A DNA stretch of 64,000 nucleotides from NCBI GenBank assembly GCA_046154965.1, contig JBJXDY010000027.1, positions 62,001 through 126,000 on the forward strand, written 5' to 3'. The first letter of the stretch is position 1; each line of letters begins with the position of its first letter. The notes below the pieces were generated by a model that saw only the letters and a list, made by a program, of their open reading frames with translations, made no database searches and had not been told where the DNA came from. Source of the DNA: DATKFM01 sp046154965 (GTDB taxonomy: Bacteria > Pseudomonadota > Alphaproteobacteria > Dongiales > Dongiaceae). A program made the translations under genes and the position numbers. Below are positions 41,101-48,902 of the stretch, piece after piece.

Positions 41101-42254
41101 AACTGACCAAGGCGGTAGCCGCCGGCGCCGATATCCCAGGGTTCGGCGATGTAGGTGAGTCCCGATAGCAGGGCATCCTGCTCGATGACCTTGAACAGCG
41201 GCGCGTGGCTGTCGAAGCCCTGATCCGTCCGCCCCAGCACCGTGGCGAGATCGAAGCGGAAACCGTCCACACCTGTCTGGCCGGCCCAGTGCCGCAGCGT
41301 GTCGGCCGCCAACTGAACCACCGGCGCGCGATCCAGCGCCAGCGTATTGCCGCAGCCGGTGTCGTTGACCAGAGTCCCCGGGTCCTGCGCCGAATGCCTG
41401 AAGTAGAGCGCATTATCCAGGCCGCGCAGCGACAACGTCGCACCATGCATATCGCTCTCGCCTGTGTGGTTCAGCACGATATCCAGCAGCACGCGCATGC
41501 CCGCATCCTGCAGCGCCTGCACGGCACCGCGCACCTCGGCCAATCCGCCCGGCGCCAAGCGGGGATCGGGCGCCATGAAGGTCACGGGGTTGTAGCCCCA
41601 GCCATTGGAGAGTCCCAGCGCCGGTAAATGACGCTCATCGATCCAAGCGGCGATCGGCATCAGCTCGACAGTGTCGACGGCGATTCGCTGGAGATGCTCG
41701 ATCACGCGGGGATGGGTCAACGCCGCGACCGTCCCGCGCAGCGCTTGCGGCACATCCGGATGGCGATGGCTGAAGGCCTTGACGGCAATCTCGTAAATGA
41801 AGCCCGGCTGCCGTGGCGCCGGTCGCGGCGCCTGTAGCATCGGCGCGGTCACGATCGCCCTCGGCACCAGATGCGCGGTGTCCCGCGCCGCGCTTCGCGG
41901 CGCCGCCAGATCCGGATGCCAGGCGAAGGGGCGGTTGAGCGCCGTCGCATAGGGATCGACCAGCAGCTTGGCCGGATCGAAAAGGTGGCCCTGGGCCGGA
42001 TCGTACAGTCCTTCGGCACGCAGGCCATAGTGCATGCCCGCTGCGAGGCCGGAGACGAAGCCGTGGTGAACATCGCCGGATCGCCCCGGCAGCGGCAGCC
42101 GGGCAATCTCCCGGTCGTCCTCCTCATAGAAGATGCAGACCCAGATTTGCTCCGCGTGGCGCGACAGCACTGCGAGGTTGGTGCCGCCAGCATCGATCCT
42201 CGCGCCCAGCGGCGCGGAGCGGCCCGTGGAGATGGCGAAGCGATTGGCCAGCAT
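38118..42254 (-). CDS. Fused glycogen debranching enzyme (GlgX) and 4-alpha-glucanotransferase (MalQ)
   Basis: A 1378-residue bifunctional protein. About 1-690 is a GlgX/isoamylase-type GH13 enzyme: CBM48-like N-terminus, then nucleophile Asp in DGFRFDLATVLGR, acid Glu in YIAEPWDIG and Asp in FIAAHDGFTLRD. About 720-1378 is a GH77 MalQ amylomaltase: nucleophile in LLRIDHILGYMRQFW, acid in TIIGEDLGTVP and Asp in CLSSHDLPTFAGW. Debranching releases maltooligosaccharides, which the second domain would rearrange, handing glucose or longer chains to GlgP. The join near residue 690-720 reads KSRKADDATISRLAAAAGIH without a stop or frameshift, so it is a true fusion. It lies 5 bp downstream of pgm. 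Confidence 0.93.
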   Translation of the reverse strand: MLANRFAISTGRSAPLGARIDAGGTNLAVLSRHAEQIWVCIFYEEDDREIARLPLPGRSGDVHHGFVSGLAAGMHYGLRAEGLYDPAQGHLFDPAKLLVDPYATALNRPFAWHPDLAAPRSAARDTAHLVPRAIVTAPMLQAPRPAPRQPGFIYEIAVKAFSHRHPDVPQALRGTVAALTHPRVIEHLQRIAVDTVELMPIAAWIDERHLPALGLSNGWGYNPVTFMAPDPRLAPGGLAEVRGAVQALQDAGMRVLLDIVLNHTGESDMHGATLSLRGLDNALYFRHSAQDPGTLVNDTGCGNTLALDRAPVVQLAADTLRHWAGQTGVDGFRFDLATVLGRTDQGFDSHAPLFKVIEQDALLSGLTYIAEPWDIGAGGYRLGQFPSPWHEWNDRYRDDVRRFWRGREGGAGQFATRLAGSSDIFAMSGRPPSRSINFIAAHDGFTLRDLVSYEAKHNQPNGEGNRDGSSHEISWNNGAEGPSEDAGIKERRQRDQHALLATLMLSRGTPMVAAGDEFGRTQQGNNNAYAQDNETTWLDWANADGALINFLSQLAQFRRGHPAISADRLLTGATVDGSGIPDAEWLRADGGPMAGDDWGDKELSVLGLALYEPPSDAVPADRLCLWFNRGDAAATVTPPEAREGFAWRRLLDSSGSGLPDDGVARSEGAIVSGRSVVVLAEAAGIGGGKSRKADDATISRLAAAAGIHDEWWQVDGTHHRVSIETKRALLKAMRLPGDTLSDARASLLSLQRRRDLRVLPAVQLLQANSPGSMRLALPERFAARSLPLDIRSEDGSVQRIIIAPAQLEEIHRANIAGERVRNLRVPLPAMPAGYHEAALEEYPEESCRFIVGPPACYLHERIADGARLFGLTTHLYALRHPTDTGIGDFETLAQFCETSARLGGSFAGINPLHYLFPGDRERASPYQPSDRRFIDPIYIDLGGVDALLQSPRMRAVLAKTEAAVAALRGMRHVDYAAVWAVKREALSAAFADFSAGAGHSLRREFESFKQAGGGALRLHGAYESPAGKPDSTATNAAAAGFHTWLQWLAERQFAAAAERARAAGLELGIYRDLALGAARDSGELRASPDHYAAGVSLGAPPDPFARDGQVWQLAPFEPHALADAQYDPFIVMLRANMRHAGLLRIDHILGYMRQFWVPDGAAGRDGAYVTFPLEELIAVTAIESHRARCTIIGEDLGTVPPGLRECLAQANILSYRVLWWERDGDRFLPPENYPPLSVSCLSSHDLPTFAGWRQGRDIEIRREAGQLDATAVAANSDARSKEEAALRQALAQQDISAGDSDAELMTAAHELLAKTRSALVLIQADDLLQETEPLNVPGTDRERPNWRRRLSAPVGELSGLPLAKQIAAAVKRGRNDGK

Positions 42255-42259
42255 CGGAA

Positions 42260-43888
42260 TCAGGTGATGACTGAGGGTTCCCGCCGTCCGGTGCGGGAGT
42301 CGATTGCCGCCAGAGAACGAGCGTAGCCGATCAGCGGCGCCAGCGCCGCCTGAGTTTCCAGATCGAGCTTGGCGGGGTCGCGTTCATAGCGCTCGAAATA
42401 GACCCGCAGCGTCGCTCCCGCGGTGCCGGTGCCGGAGAGCCGATAGACCACGCGCGAGCCGTTCTCGAACAGGATGCGGATGCCCTGCCCGGTCGTCCGC
42501 GACCCGTCGACGGGATCTTCATAGGCGAAGTCATCGGCCTTGCCCACCGCCACGCCCTCGAGGATGGTTCCCTTCAACCGCGGCAAGCTCTCCCGCAGAT
42601 GCTTGACCAGGCCCTGGGCGGCAGCTTCGTCGACTTCTTCATAGTCATAGCGCGAATAGTAGTTGCGGCCGTAGGAGCGCCAATGCTCGCGGACGATGTC
42701 GGCCACGCTCTGCCGCCGCCGCGCCAGGATGTTCAGCCACAGCAATACCGCCCAAACCCCATCCTTCTCCCGCACATGGTTGGAGCCGGTGCCCGCGCTC
42801 TCTTCGCCGCAGATCGTCACCATGCCCGCGTCCAGCAGATTGCCAAAAAACTTCCAGCCGGTCGGTGTTTCGAAGCAGGCGATGCCCAACTTCTCGGCAA
42901 CGCGATCGGCGGCCGCACTGGTGGGCATGGACCGGGCAATGCCGGCGAGGCCCTTGGCATAGGCCGGCGCCAGATGGGCCTGGGCCGCCAGCATGGCCAG
43001 GGAGTCCGATGGCGTGACGAACTGGTTGCGGCCGATGATCAGATTGCGGTCGCCGTCGCCATCGGACGCTGCGCCGAAATCGGGCGCGGCCGGCGACATC
43101 ATGAGGTCGTAGAGTTCCTTCGCATGCACCAGGTTCGGGTCGGGATGATGGCCGCCGAAATCCTCCAGCGGCGTGCCATTGACCACCGTTCCCTGGGGCG
43201 CCCCGAGTGCATCCTCCAGGATCGCATGGGCATAGGGCCCGGTGATCGCATGCATGGCGTCGAAGCGCATGCGGAAACCGGACTTGAACAGCGTGCGGAT
43301 GGCTTGGAAATCGAACAGCGTTTCCATCAGCGCTTTGTAGTCGGCGACGGGATCGATCACGTCGACCGTCATCGATTCGATCTCGGTCTGGCCGATCCGC
43401 GCGAGATCCACATCGGGCGCATCGGCGATTCGGTATTCGCCGATGGTCTGGGTCCGGGCGTAAATGGCGTCGGTGATCTTCTCCGGCGCGGGACCGCCAT
43501 TGCCGGCGTTGTACTTGATGCCGAAATCGCCATGGGGCCCGGCGGGATTGTGGCTGGCCGACAGGATGATGCCGCCGAAGGCGCCGTGCTTGCGGATCAC
43601 GTGGGAGGCGGCGGGCGTCGAGAGCAGGCTGTTGCGGCCGGTCAATACGCGGCCGAAGCCATTCGCCGCCGCCATGCGGATTACCGTCTGAATCACTTCG
43701 CGATTCAGGAAGCGCCCATCGCCACCGACCACCAGCGTCTTGCCGGCGAAACCCTCGAGCGTGTCGAAGATCGACTGGATGAAGTTCTCGGCATAATGCG
43801 GTTCCTGGAACACCGGCACCTTCTTGCGCAGGCCGGAGGTGCCCGGCCTCTGGCCGGCGAAGGGCCTGGTCGCGACAGTGCGGATCAT
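42260..43888 (-). CDS. pgm: Alpha-D-glucose phosphate-specific phosphoglucomutase
   Basis: A 542-residue phosphohexomutase interconverting glucose-1-P and glucose-6-P. The N-terminus has RPGTSGLRKKVPVF, the phospho-Ser loop is GGIILSASHNPAGPHGDFG, the metal loop is SDGDGDRNLIIG, and GEESAGTGSNHVREKDG is the sugar-binding loop. This is the Pgm-1/eukaryotic-like branch. The start overlaps the glgA stop by 4 bp. It links glycogen (via Glc-1-P) to central metabolism. Confidence 0.95.
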   Translation of the reverse strand: MIRTVATRPFAGQRPGTSGLRKKVPVFQEPHYAENFIQSIFDTLEGFAGKTLVVGGDGRFLNREVIQTVIRMAAANGFGRVLTGRNSLLSTPAASHVIRKHGAFGGIILSASHNPAGPHGDFGIKYNAGNGGPAPEKITDAIYARTQTIGEYRIADAPDVDLARIGQTEIESMTVDVIDPVADYKALMETLFDFQAIRTLFKSGFRMRFDAMHAITGPYAHAILEDALGAPQGTVVNGTPLEDFGGHHPDPNLVHAKELYDLMMSPAAPDFGAASDGDGDRNLIIGRNQFVTPSDSLAMLAAQAHLAPAYAKGLAGIARSMPTSAAADRVAEKLGIACFETPTGWKFFGNLLDAGMVTICGEESAGTGSNHVREKDGVWAVLLWLNILARRRQSVADIVREHWRSYGRNYYSRYDYEEVDEAAAQGLVKHLRESLPRLKGTILEGVAVGKADDFAYEDPVDGSRTTGQGIRILFENGSRVVYRLSGTGTAGATLRVYFERYERDPAKLDLETQAALAPLIGYARSLAAIDSRTGRREPSVIT

Positions 43889-45363
43889 CGGCCTGTTCCC
43901 CGGCTCAGTTCCTGCGGTGCCTCCTCGGCGCCGGTGAGGCCGCGGAACAGGGCGGCATACTGGGCTGCGCTGCGCTGCCAGGAGACATCGGCGCGCATGC
44001 CGCAGCGCTGCATCTCGCGCCAGCGGCGCTGGTCACGGAACAAGGCGGCCGTTCGGCCGAGGGCGCTCACGTAAGACGGCTCATCGGTCGGAGCAAACTG
44101 TACGCCGGTGGCCACGCCGGCCGCCATGCCAGCGTCATTGGCATCGATGATCGTGTCCGCGAGGCCGCCAACGCGCGAGACCACGGGGATGCAGCCATAG
44201 CGCAGACCATACAGCTGCGTCAGGCCGCAGGGCTCGAAGCGCGAGGGGATGAGGATTGCGTCCGAGCCCGCCTGCAGCAGATGGGAAAGCGCCTCGTCAT
44301 AGCCGATCACCGCCCCCACGCGTCCGGGATGACGCTTCGCCGCGGCATTGAACGATGCCTCCATCCTCGAATCGCCCGAACCCAGCAACGCCAACCGCGC
44401 ACCGGAGTCGACGAGCGCGTCGACTGTCTGCGCCACCAGATCCATGCCTTTCTGCTCGGTCAAACGGCTGATGATGCAATAGGTGAGATCGTGGCCCACC
44501 TCGAAGCCAAAGCGCCGCTCCACGGCCCGCCTGTTGACCGCACGCCGGGCCAGGCGCTTGACGTCGTAGGTCGACGCGATATGGCTGTCGGTGGCTGGAT
44601 CCCAGACCGTAGTGTCGATGCCGTTGACGATGCCGCTCAGCACATTCTGCCGGACGCGCAACAGGCCATCGAGGCCCATGCCGTTCTCTTTGGTGCAGAT
44701 TTCCCGCGCGTAGCTGGGGCTGACCGTGGTGATGGCGTCGGCATATTGCAGCCCGCCCTTCAGATAGCTGACGCCGCCGTAATACTCGACGCCGTCGATG
44801 GCATAGGCGGCTGCCGGCAAGCCCAGCGATTTGAACATAGCCGCCGGGAATCGGCCCTGGAACGCCAGATTGTGAATGGTGACGATGGACTTCACCGCGC
44901 ATGCCGAGCCGAATCTGAGATAGGCCGGCGCCAGCGCCGCCTGCCAGTCATGGGCGTGGAGGATATCGGGAACGAAAGCCGGGACGGCGCCGCGACAAAT
45001 CTCGGCGGCGGCGCGCGCAAAGGCGGCAAAGCGCTGGCCATTGTCCGGCCAGTCCTTGCCATCAGGACCGAGATAGGGATTGCCCGGCCGGCCATACAAA
45101 TGCGGCGCGTCGAGGACCAGAAGATCGAGCCCCTTGGCTTCGCCCGCGAGCAGTGTCGCCGCGCCGCCGAACATCTCGGCGAACTTGTGAGCCGTACCGC
45201 GGTTCTCCAGCGCCGCCAGGATCGCCGGATATCCGGGCACCAGCGTCTTGACCGCAACCCCATGGGGCCGCAACGCCGCCGGCAGCGCGCCGACGACATC
45301 GGCCAGCCCGCCGGTTTTCACCAGCGGAAAGATCTCAGACGCGGCGGCGAGGGTTTTCAGCAT
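43885..45363 (-). CDS. glgA: Glycogen synthase (ADP-glucose)
   Basis: A 492-residue GT5 synthase adding glucose from ADP-glucose to alpha-1,4-glucan ends. The N-terminal motif KTGGLADVVGALP contacts ADP-glucose; C-terminal SRFEPCGLTQLYGLRYG holds the catalytic Glu. The substrate donor is made by GlgC, encoded 2 bp upstream. Length and domains are normal. Confidence 0.96.
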   Translation of the reverse strand: MLKTLAAASEIFPLVKTGGLADVVGALPAALRPHGVAVKTLVPGYPAILAALENRGTAHKFAEMFGGAATLLAGEAKGLDLLVLDAPHLYGRPGNPYLGPDGKDWPDNGQRFAAFARAAAEICRGAVPAFVPDILHAHDWQAALAPAYLRFGSACAVKSIVTIHNLAFQGRFPAAMFKSLGLPAAAYAIDGVEYYGGVSYLKGGLQYADAITTVSPSYAREICTKENGMGLDGLLRVRQNVLSGIVNGIDTTVWDPATDSHIASTYDVKRLARRAVNRRAVERRFGFEVGHDLTYCIISRLTEQKGMDLVAQTVDALVDSGARLALLGSGDSRMEASFNAAAKRHPGRVGAVIGYDEALSHLLQAGSDAILIPSRFEPCGLTQLYGLRYGCIPVVSRVGGLADTIIDANDAGMAAGVATGVQFAPTDEPSYVSALGRTAALFRDQRRWREMQRCGMRADVSWQRSAAQYAALFRGLTGAEEAPQELSRGTGR

Positions 45364-45365
45364 GG

Positions 45366-46631
45366 TCAGGCCGAGAGCCTGTCGATCATCGGCTGTGTGA
45401 TCAGGCAGATGCCGCTGTCGGTGCGCCGGAACCGCTTGGCGTCCAGCTCGGGATCTTCGCCCACCACCAGCCCTTCCGGGATTTCCACGCCGCGATCAAC
45501 GACCACGCGCTTCAGGATCGAATTGCGGCCGACATTCACATAGGGCAGGACCACCGCCTCCTCCATCTGCGTGAAGGAGTTCACCCGCACGCCCGTGAAC
45601 AGCACAGTACGCCGCAATCCCGCGCCGGAGACGATGCAGCCGCCGGACACCAGCGAGGACACCGCCTGGCCGCGTCGCCCTTCCTTGTCGTGGACGAACT
45701 TCGCCGGCGGCGTGACCTCGGCATAGGTCCAGATCGGCCAGTTATGGTCGTAGAGGTCCAGTTCGGGCGTCACATCGGCCAGATCCATGTTGGCTTCCCA
45801 ATAGGCGTCCACCGTGCCGACATCGCGCCAATACGCTTCCGTTTCATGGTCCGACCGCACGCAGGAGGTGGCGAAGCGATGGGCCACCGCCTTGCCATTC
45901 TTCACGACATGGGGAATCAGATCCTTGCCGAAATCATGACTGGATTTCGGATCCGCGGCATCGCGCTGCAGCAGATCGAACAGGAACTTCGTCTCGAACA
46001 CATAGATGCCCATGGAGGCCAGCGCCATGTCGGGCTTGTCCGGTATGCCCGGCGGGTCCTTCGGCTTTTCCAGGAAGGTCTTGATCGTGCCCTTGTCATC
46101 CACATGCATGACGCCAAAGCCGATTGCCTCCATCCGCGGCACCTCCAAGCAGCCGACGGTCACATTGGCGCCGCTGTCCACATGGTGCTGAAGCATCAGC
46201 TCGTAATCCATCTTGTAGATGTGATCGCCGGCCAGGATCACCATGTAACGCGGATCGTAGCTTTCGATGATATCGATGTTCTGGAACACTGCATCGGCGG
46301 TGCCCGCATACCATTGGGTCTCGGAAACGCGCTGGCTGGCCGGCAGGATGTCGAAGCTCTCATTTCGCTCGGGCCGCAGGAAGTTCCAGCCCCGCTGCAG
46401 ATGGCGGATCAGGCTGTGGGCCTTGTACTGCGTCGCCACGCCGATGCGGCGAATGCCGGAGTTCAACGCATTCGACAGGGCGAAGTCGATGATCCGCGAC
46501 TTGCCGCCGAAATAGACCGCCGGCTTGGCCCGCCGGTCAGTCAGTTCCATGAGTCGGCTGCCCCGGCCGCCGGCCAGAACATAGGCCATGGCATCGCGGG
46601 CTAGCGGGGCGGTCTTCTGCAACTTGGCCAC
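45366..46631 (-). CDS. glgC: Glucose-1-phosphate adenylyltransferase
   Basis: A 421-residue ADP-glucose pyrophosphorylase, the committed step of bacterial glycogen synthesis. Blocks are VLAGGRGSRLMELTDRRAKP, GKSRIIDFALSNALNSGI, GTADAVFQN, ILAGDHIYKMDY and FLEKPKDPPG, with a C-terminal beta-helix (PYVNVGRNSILKRVVVDRGV). The family is usually under allosteric control by glycolytic intermediates. AGGAGGACGTTC precedes the ATG. Confidence 0.97.
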   Translation of the reverse strand: MAKLQKTAPLARDAMAYVLAGGRGSRLMELTDRRAKPAVYFGGKSRIIDFALSNALNSGIRRIGVATQYKAHSLIRHLQRGWNFLRPERNESFDILPASQRVSETQWYAGTADAVFQNIDIIESYDPRYMVILAGDHIYKMDYELMLQHHVDSGANVTVGCLEVPRMEAIGFGVMHVDDKGTIKTFLEKPKDPPGIPDKPDMALASMGIYVFETKFLFDLLQRDAADPKSSHDFGKDLIPHVVKNGKAVAHRFATSCVRSDHETEAYWRDVGTVDAYWEANMDLADVTPELDLYDHNWPIWTYAEVTPPAKFVHDKEGRRGQAVSSLVSGGCIVSGAGLRRTVLFTGVRVNSFTQMEEAVVLPYVNVGRNSILKRVVVDRGVEIPEGLVVGEDPELDAKRFRRTDSGICLITQPMIDRLSA

Positions 46632-46670
46632 TGAACGTCCTCCTTCTAAGCGCCGCCGTCGGTTTTCCGA

Positions 46671-48902
46671 TCAGCTTTCCGAATACTCGAACATCAACGT
46701 CGCCAGTGGCGGCAGTGAGATCTCCGCACTGGCCGGCTGGCCGTGGGACGGCTCGTTGCGCGCGGTGATCGCACCCAGATTGCCGCGGCCGCTGCCGCCA
46801 TAGTTCGTGGCGTCGGTGTTCAACCGCTCCCGCCAGCGGCCCGTCTTTGGCAAGGGCAGGCGGTAACTGTCCCGCGGCACCGGCGTGAAGTTCGTGACCA
46901 CTGCGACCGGCGAATGACCGTCGCCGGATTTTCGCAGCCAGGCATAGACCGAGTTCGTGGCGTCATCGACGATCAGCCATTCGAAGCCGTCGGCCTCGCA
47001 ATCCCGGGCATGCAGTGCCGGCGTCTCGCGATACAGGCGATTGAGATCGGCGATCAGCGACGTCATGCCGGCATGAACAGGCTGATCCAGCAGATGCCAA
47101 TCCAGTCCGCGGCTCTCGCTCCATTCCCGCTGCTGGGCGAATTCCTGGCCCATGAACAGCAGTTTCTTGCCGGGATAGCCCCACATGAAGCCGTAATAGG
47201 CGCGCAAGCCCGCCATCTTCTGCCAGTCGTCGCCGGCCATCTTGGTCAGCAGCGTGCCCTTGCCATGCACCACTTCGTCATGGGACAGCGGCAGCACGAA
47301 ATTCTCCGAAAAGGCATAGAGCAGCCCGAAGGTGATCTCGTCGTGGTGATGGCGGCGATGGACGGGATCGCGGGCCAGATAGCCCAGCGTGTCGTGCATG
47401 AACCCCATGTTCCATTTGAAACCGAAGCCCAGCCCACCGGCGAATACCGGCTGCGAGACGCCCGGCCAGGCCGTGGACTCCTCGGCGATCGTGACGATGC
47501 CCGGATGGAGGCCGTAGCAGGCCTCGTTCATGCGCCGCAGGAACTCGATGGCCTCGGTGTTCTCCTTGCCGCCGCGCTCATTGGGCAGCCATTCGCCTTC
47601 CTGGCGCGAATAGTCGAGATAGAGCATGGAGGCGACCGCATCGACCCGCAGCCCGTCGATGTGATAGCGCTCGAGCCAAAACAGCGCGTTGTTGATCAGG
47701 AAGCTGGCGACTTCGCGGCGGCCGAAATTGTAGATTGCCGTATTCCAGTCGGGATGGAAGCCGCGCCGCGGGTCCTCATGCTCGTAGAGTGCGGTGCCGT
47801 CGAAGCGCGCCAGGCCATGCTCGTCGGTAGGGAAATGGGCAGGCACCCAATCCAGGATTACGCCGATTCCGGCCCCGTGGGCCTTGTCGACAAAGCGGGC
47901 GAAGGCGGCGGGTTCGCCGAAGCGCGCCGTCGGCGCAAAGAGCCCGGTCGGCTGATAGCCCCAGGAGGGATCGAACGGATGCTCGCTGACCGGCAGCAGT
48001 TCCAGATGGGTGAAGCCCATGTCGCGCACATAGGGAATCAGCGTCTCCGCCATCTCGTCATAGCTGTTGAATGACCCATCCTCGCGGCGGCGCCATGATC
48101 CCAGATGGACCTCATAGATCGCCATCGGCGCCCGGCGCGCATCCATCCCAGCACGGCCGGCCATGTAAACGCCGTCGCTCCAGCTAAAGGAATCGACGCG
48201 AGCTACGCGAGACGCGGTCTTCGGCCTGACTTCCGCGGCAAAGCCATAGGGATCGCTCTTCAGCGGCAGCAATTTGCCGTCGCCGCCGGCGATCTCGTAT
48301 TTGTAAACCGCACCTTCGGCGACCTCCGGCAGGAATATCTCCCAGATGCCGGAGCCCAGGCGCTTGCGCATCACATGACGCCGGCCGTCCCAACTGTTGA
48401 AATCGCCGACCACCGAGACTCGCCGCGCATTGGGCGCCCAGACGGCGAAGAGCACGCCGTCGACGCCTTCGTGAACAAGCGGATGGGCGCCGAGCTTGTC
48501 ATAGAGCCGCAGATGGGTCCCTTCGGCCCCGTAATAATCATCCATCGGCCCCAGCACCGGGCCAAAGACATAGGGATCGACGACGCGCCACTCTCCCGCC
48601 GAACTCGCTGCCTGATAGAGAACCAGCCGGCGCTCGCCGAGCGTCACTGCGCCCTCGAAGAACCCTGCGGCATCCAGCCGCTCCAGATCGCCGACCGGCG
48701 TGCCGTCCAGCAGCTTGGCGCTGACCCGCTCGGCATTGGCGATAAAGGCACGCGCCACCCACTTGCCGCCGACCTGATGCAAGCCGAGCACCGCGAAGGG
48801 ATCGTTGTGGGTGCCGGAAACGATCGCGGCTACATCCGCCGCGCTCACCGTCCCCGCGACGGCGGTCTTCTTGCCAGTTGCTTTTTCAGCTCGTGGGGAC
48901 AT
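46671..48902 (-). CDS. glgB: 1,4-alpha-glucan branching enzyme
   Basis: A 743-residue GH13 branching enzyme with N1, CBM48 and catalytic domains. Catalytic residues are Asp in DGLRVDAVASMLYLDYSR, Glu in VTIAEESTAWPG and Asp in LSHDEVVHGK. The ATG at 48902 gives the usual length; the frame's earlier codons run through glgP and are rejected. It overlaps glgP by 17 bp and ends 39 bp before glgC. Confidence 0.96.
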   Translation of the reverse strand: MSPRAEKATGKKTAVAGTVSAADVAAIVSGTHNDPFAVLGLHQVGGKWVARAFIANAERVSAKLLDGTPVGDLERLDAAGFFEGAVTLGERRLVLYQAASSAGEWRVVDPYVFGPVLGPMDDYYGAEGTHLRLYDKLGAHPLVHEGVDGVLFAVWAPNARRVSVVGDFNSWDGRRHVMRKRLGSGIWEIFLPEVAEGAVYKYEIAGGDGKLLPLKSDPYGFAAEVRPKTASRVARVDSFSWSDGVYMAGRAGMDARRAPMAIYEVHLGSWRRREDGSFNSYDEMAETLIPYVRDMGFTHLELLPVSEHPFDPSWGYQPTGLFAPTARFGEPAAFARFVDKAHGAGIGVILDWVPAHFPTDEHGLARFDGTALYEHEDPRRGFHPDWNTAIYNFGRREVASFLINNALFWLERYHIDGLRVDAVASMLYLDYSRQEGEWLPNERGGKENTEAIEFLRRMNEACYGLHPGIVTIAEESTAWPGVSQPVFAGGLGFGFKWNMGFMHDTLGYLARDPVHRRHHHDEITFGLLYAFSENFVLPLSHDEVVHGKGTLLTKMAGDDWQKMAGLRAYYGFMWGYPGKKLLFMGQEFAQQREWSESRGLDWHLLDQPVHAGMTSLIADLNRLYRETPALHARDCEADGFEWLIVDDATNSVYAWLRKSGDGHSPVAVVTNFTPVPRDSYRLPLPKTGRWRERLNTDATNYGGSGRGNLGAITARNEPSHGQPASAEISLPPLATLMFEYSES

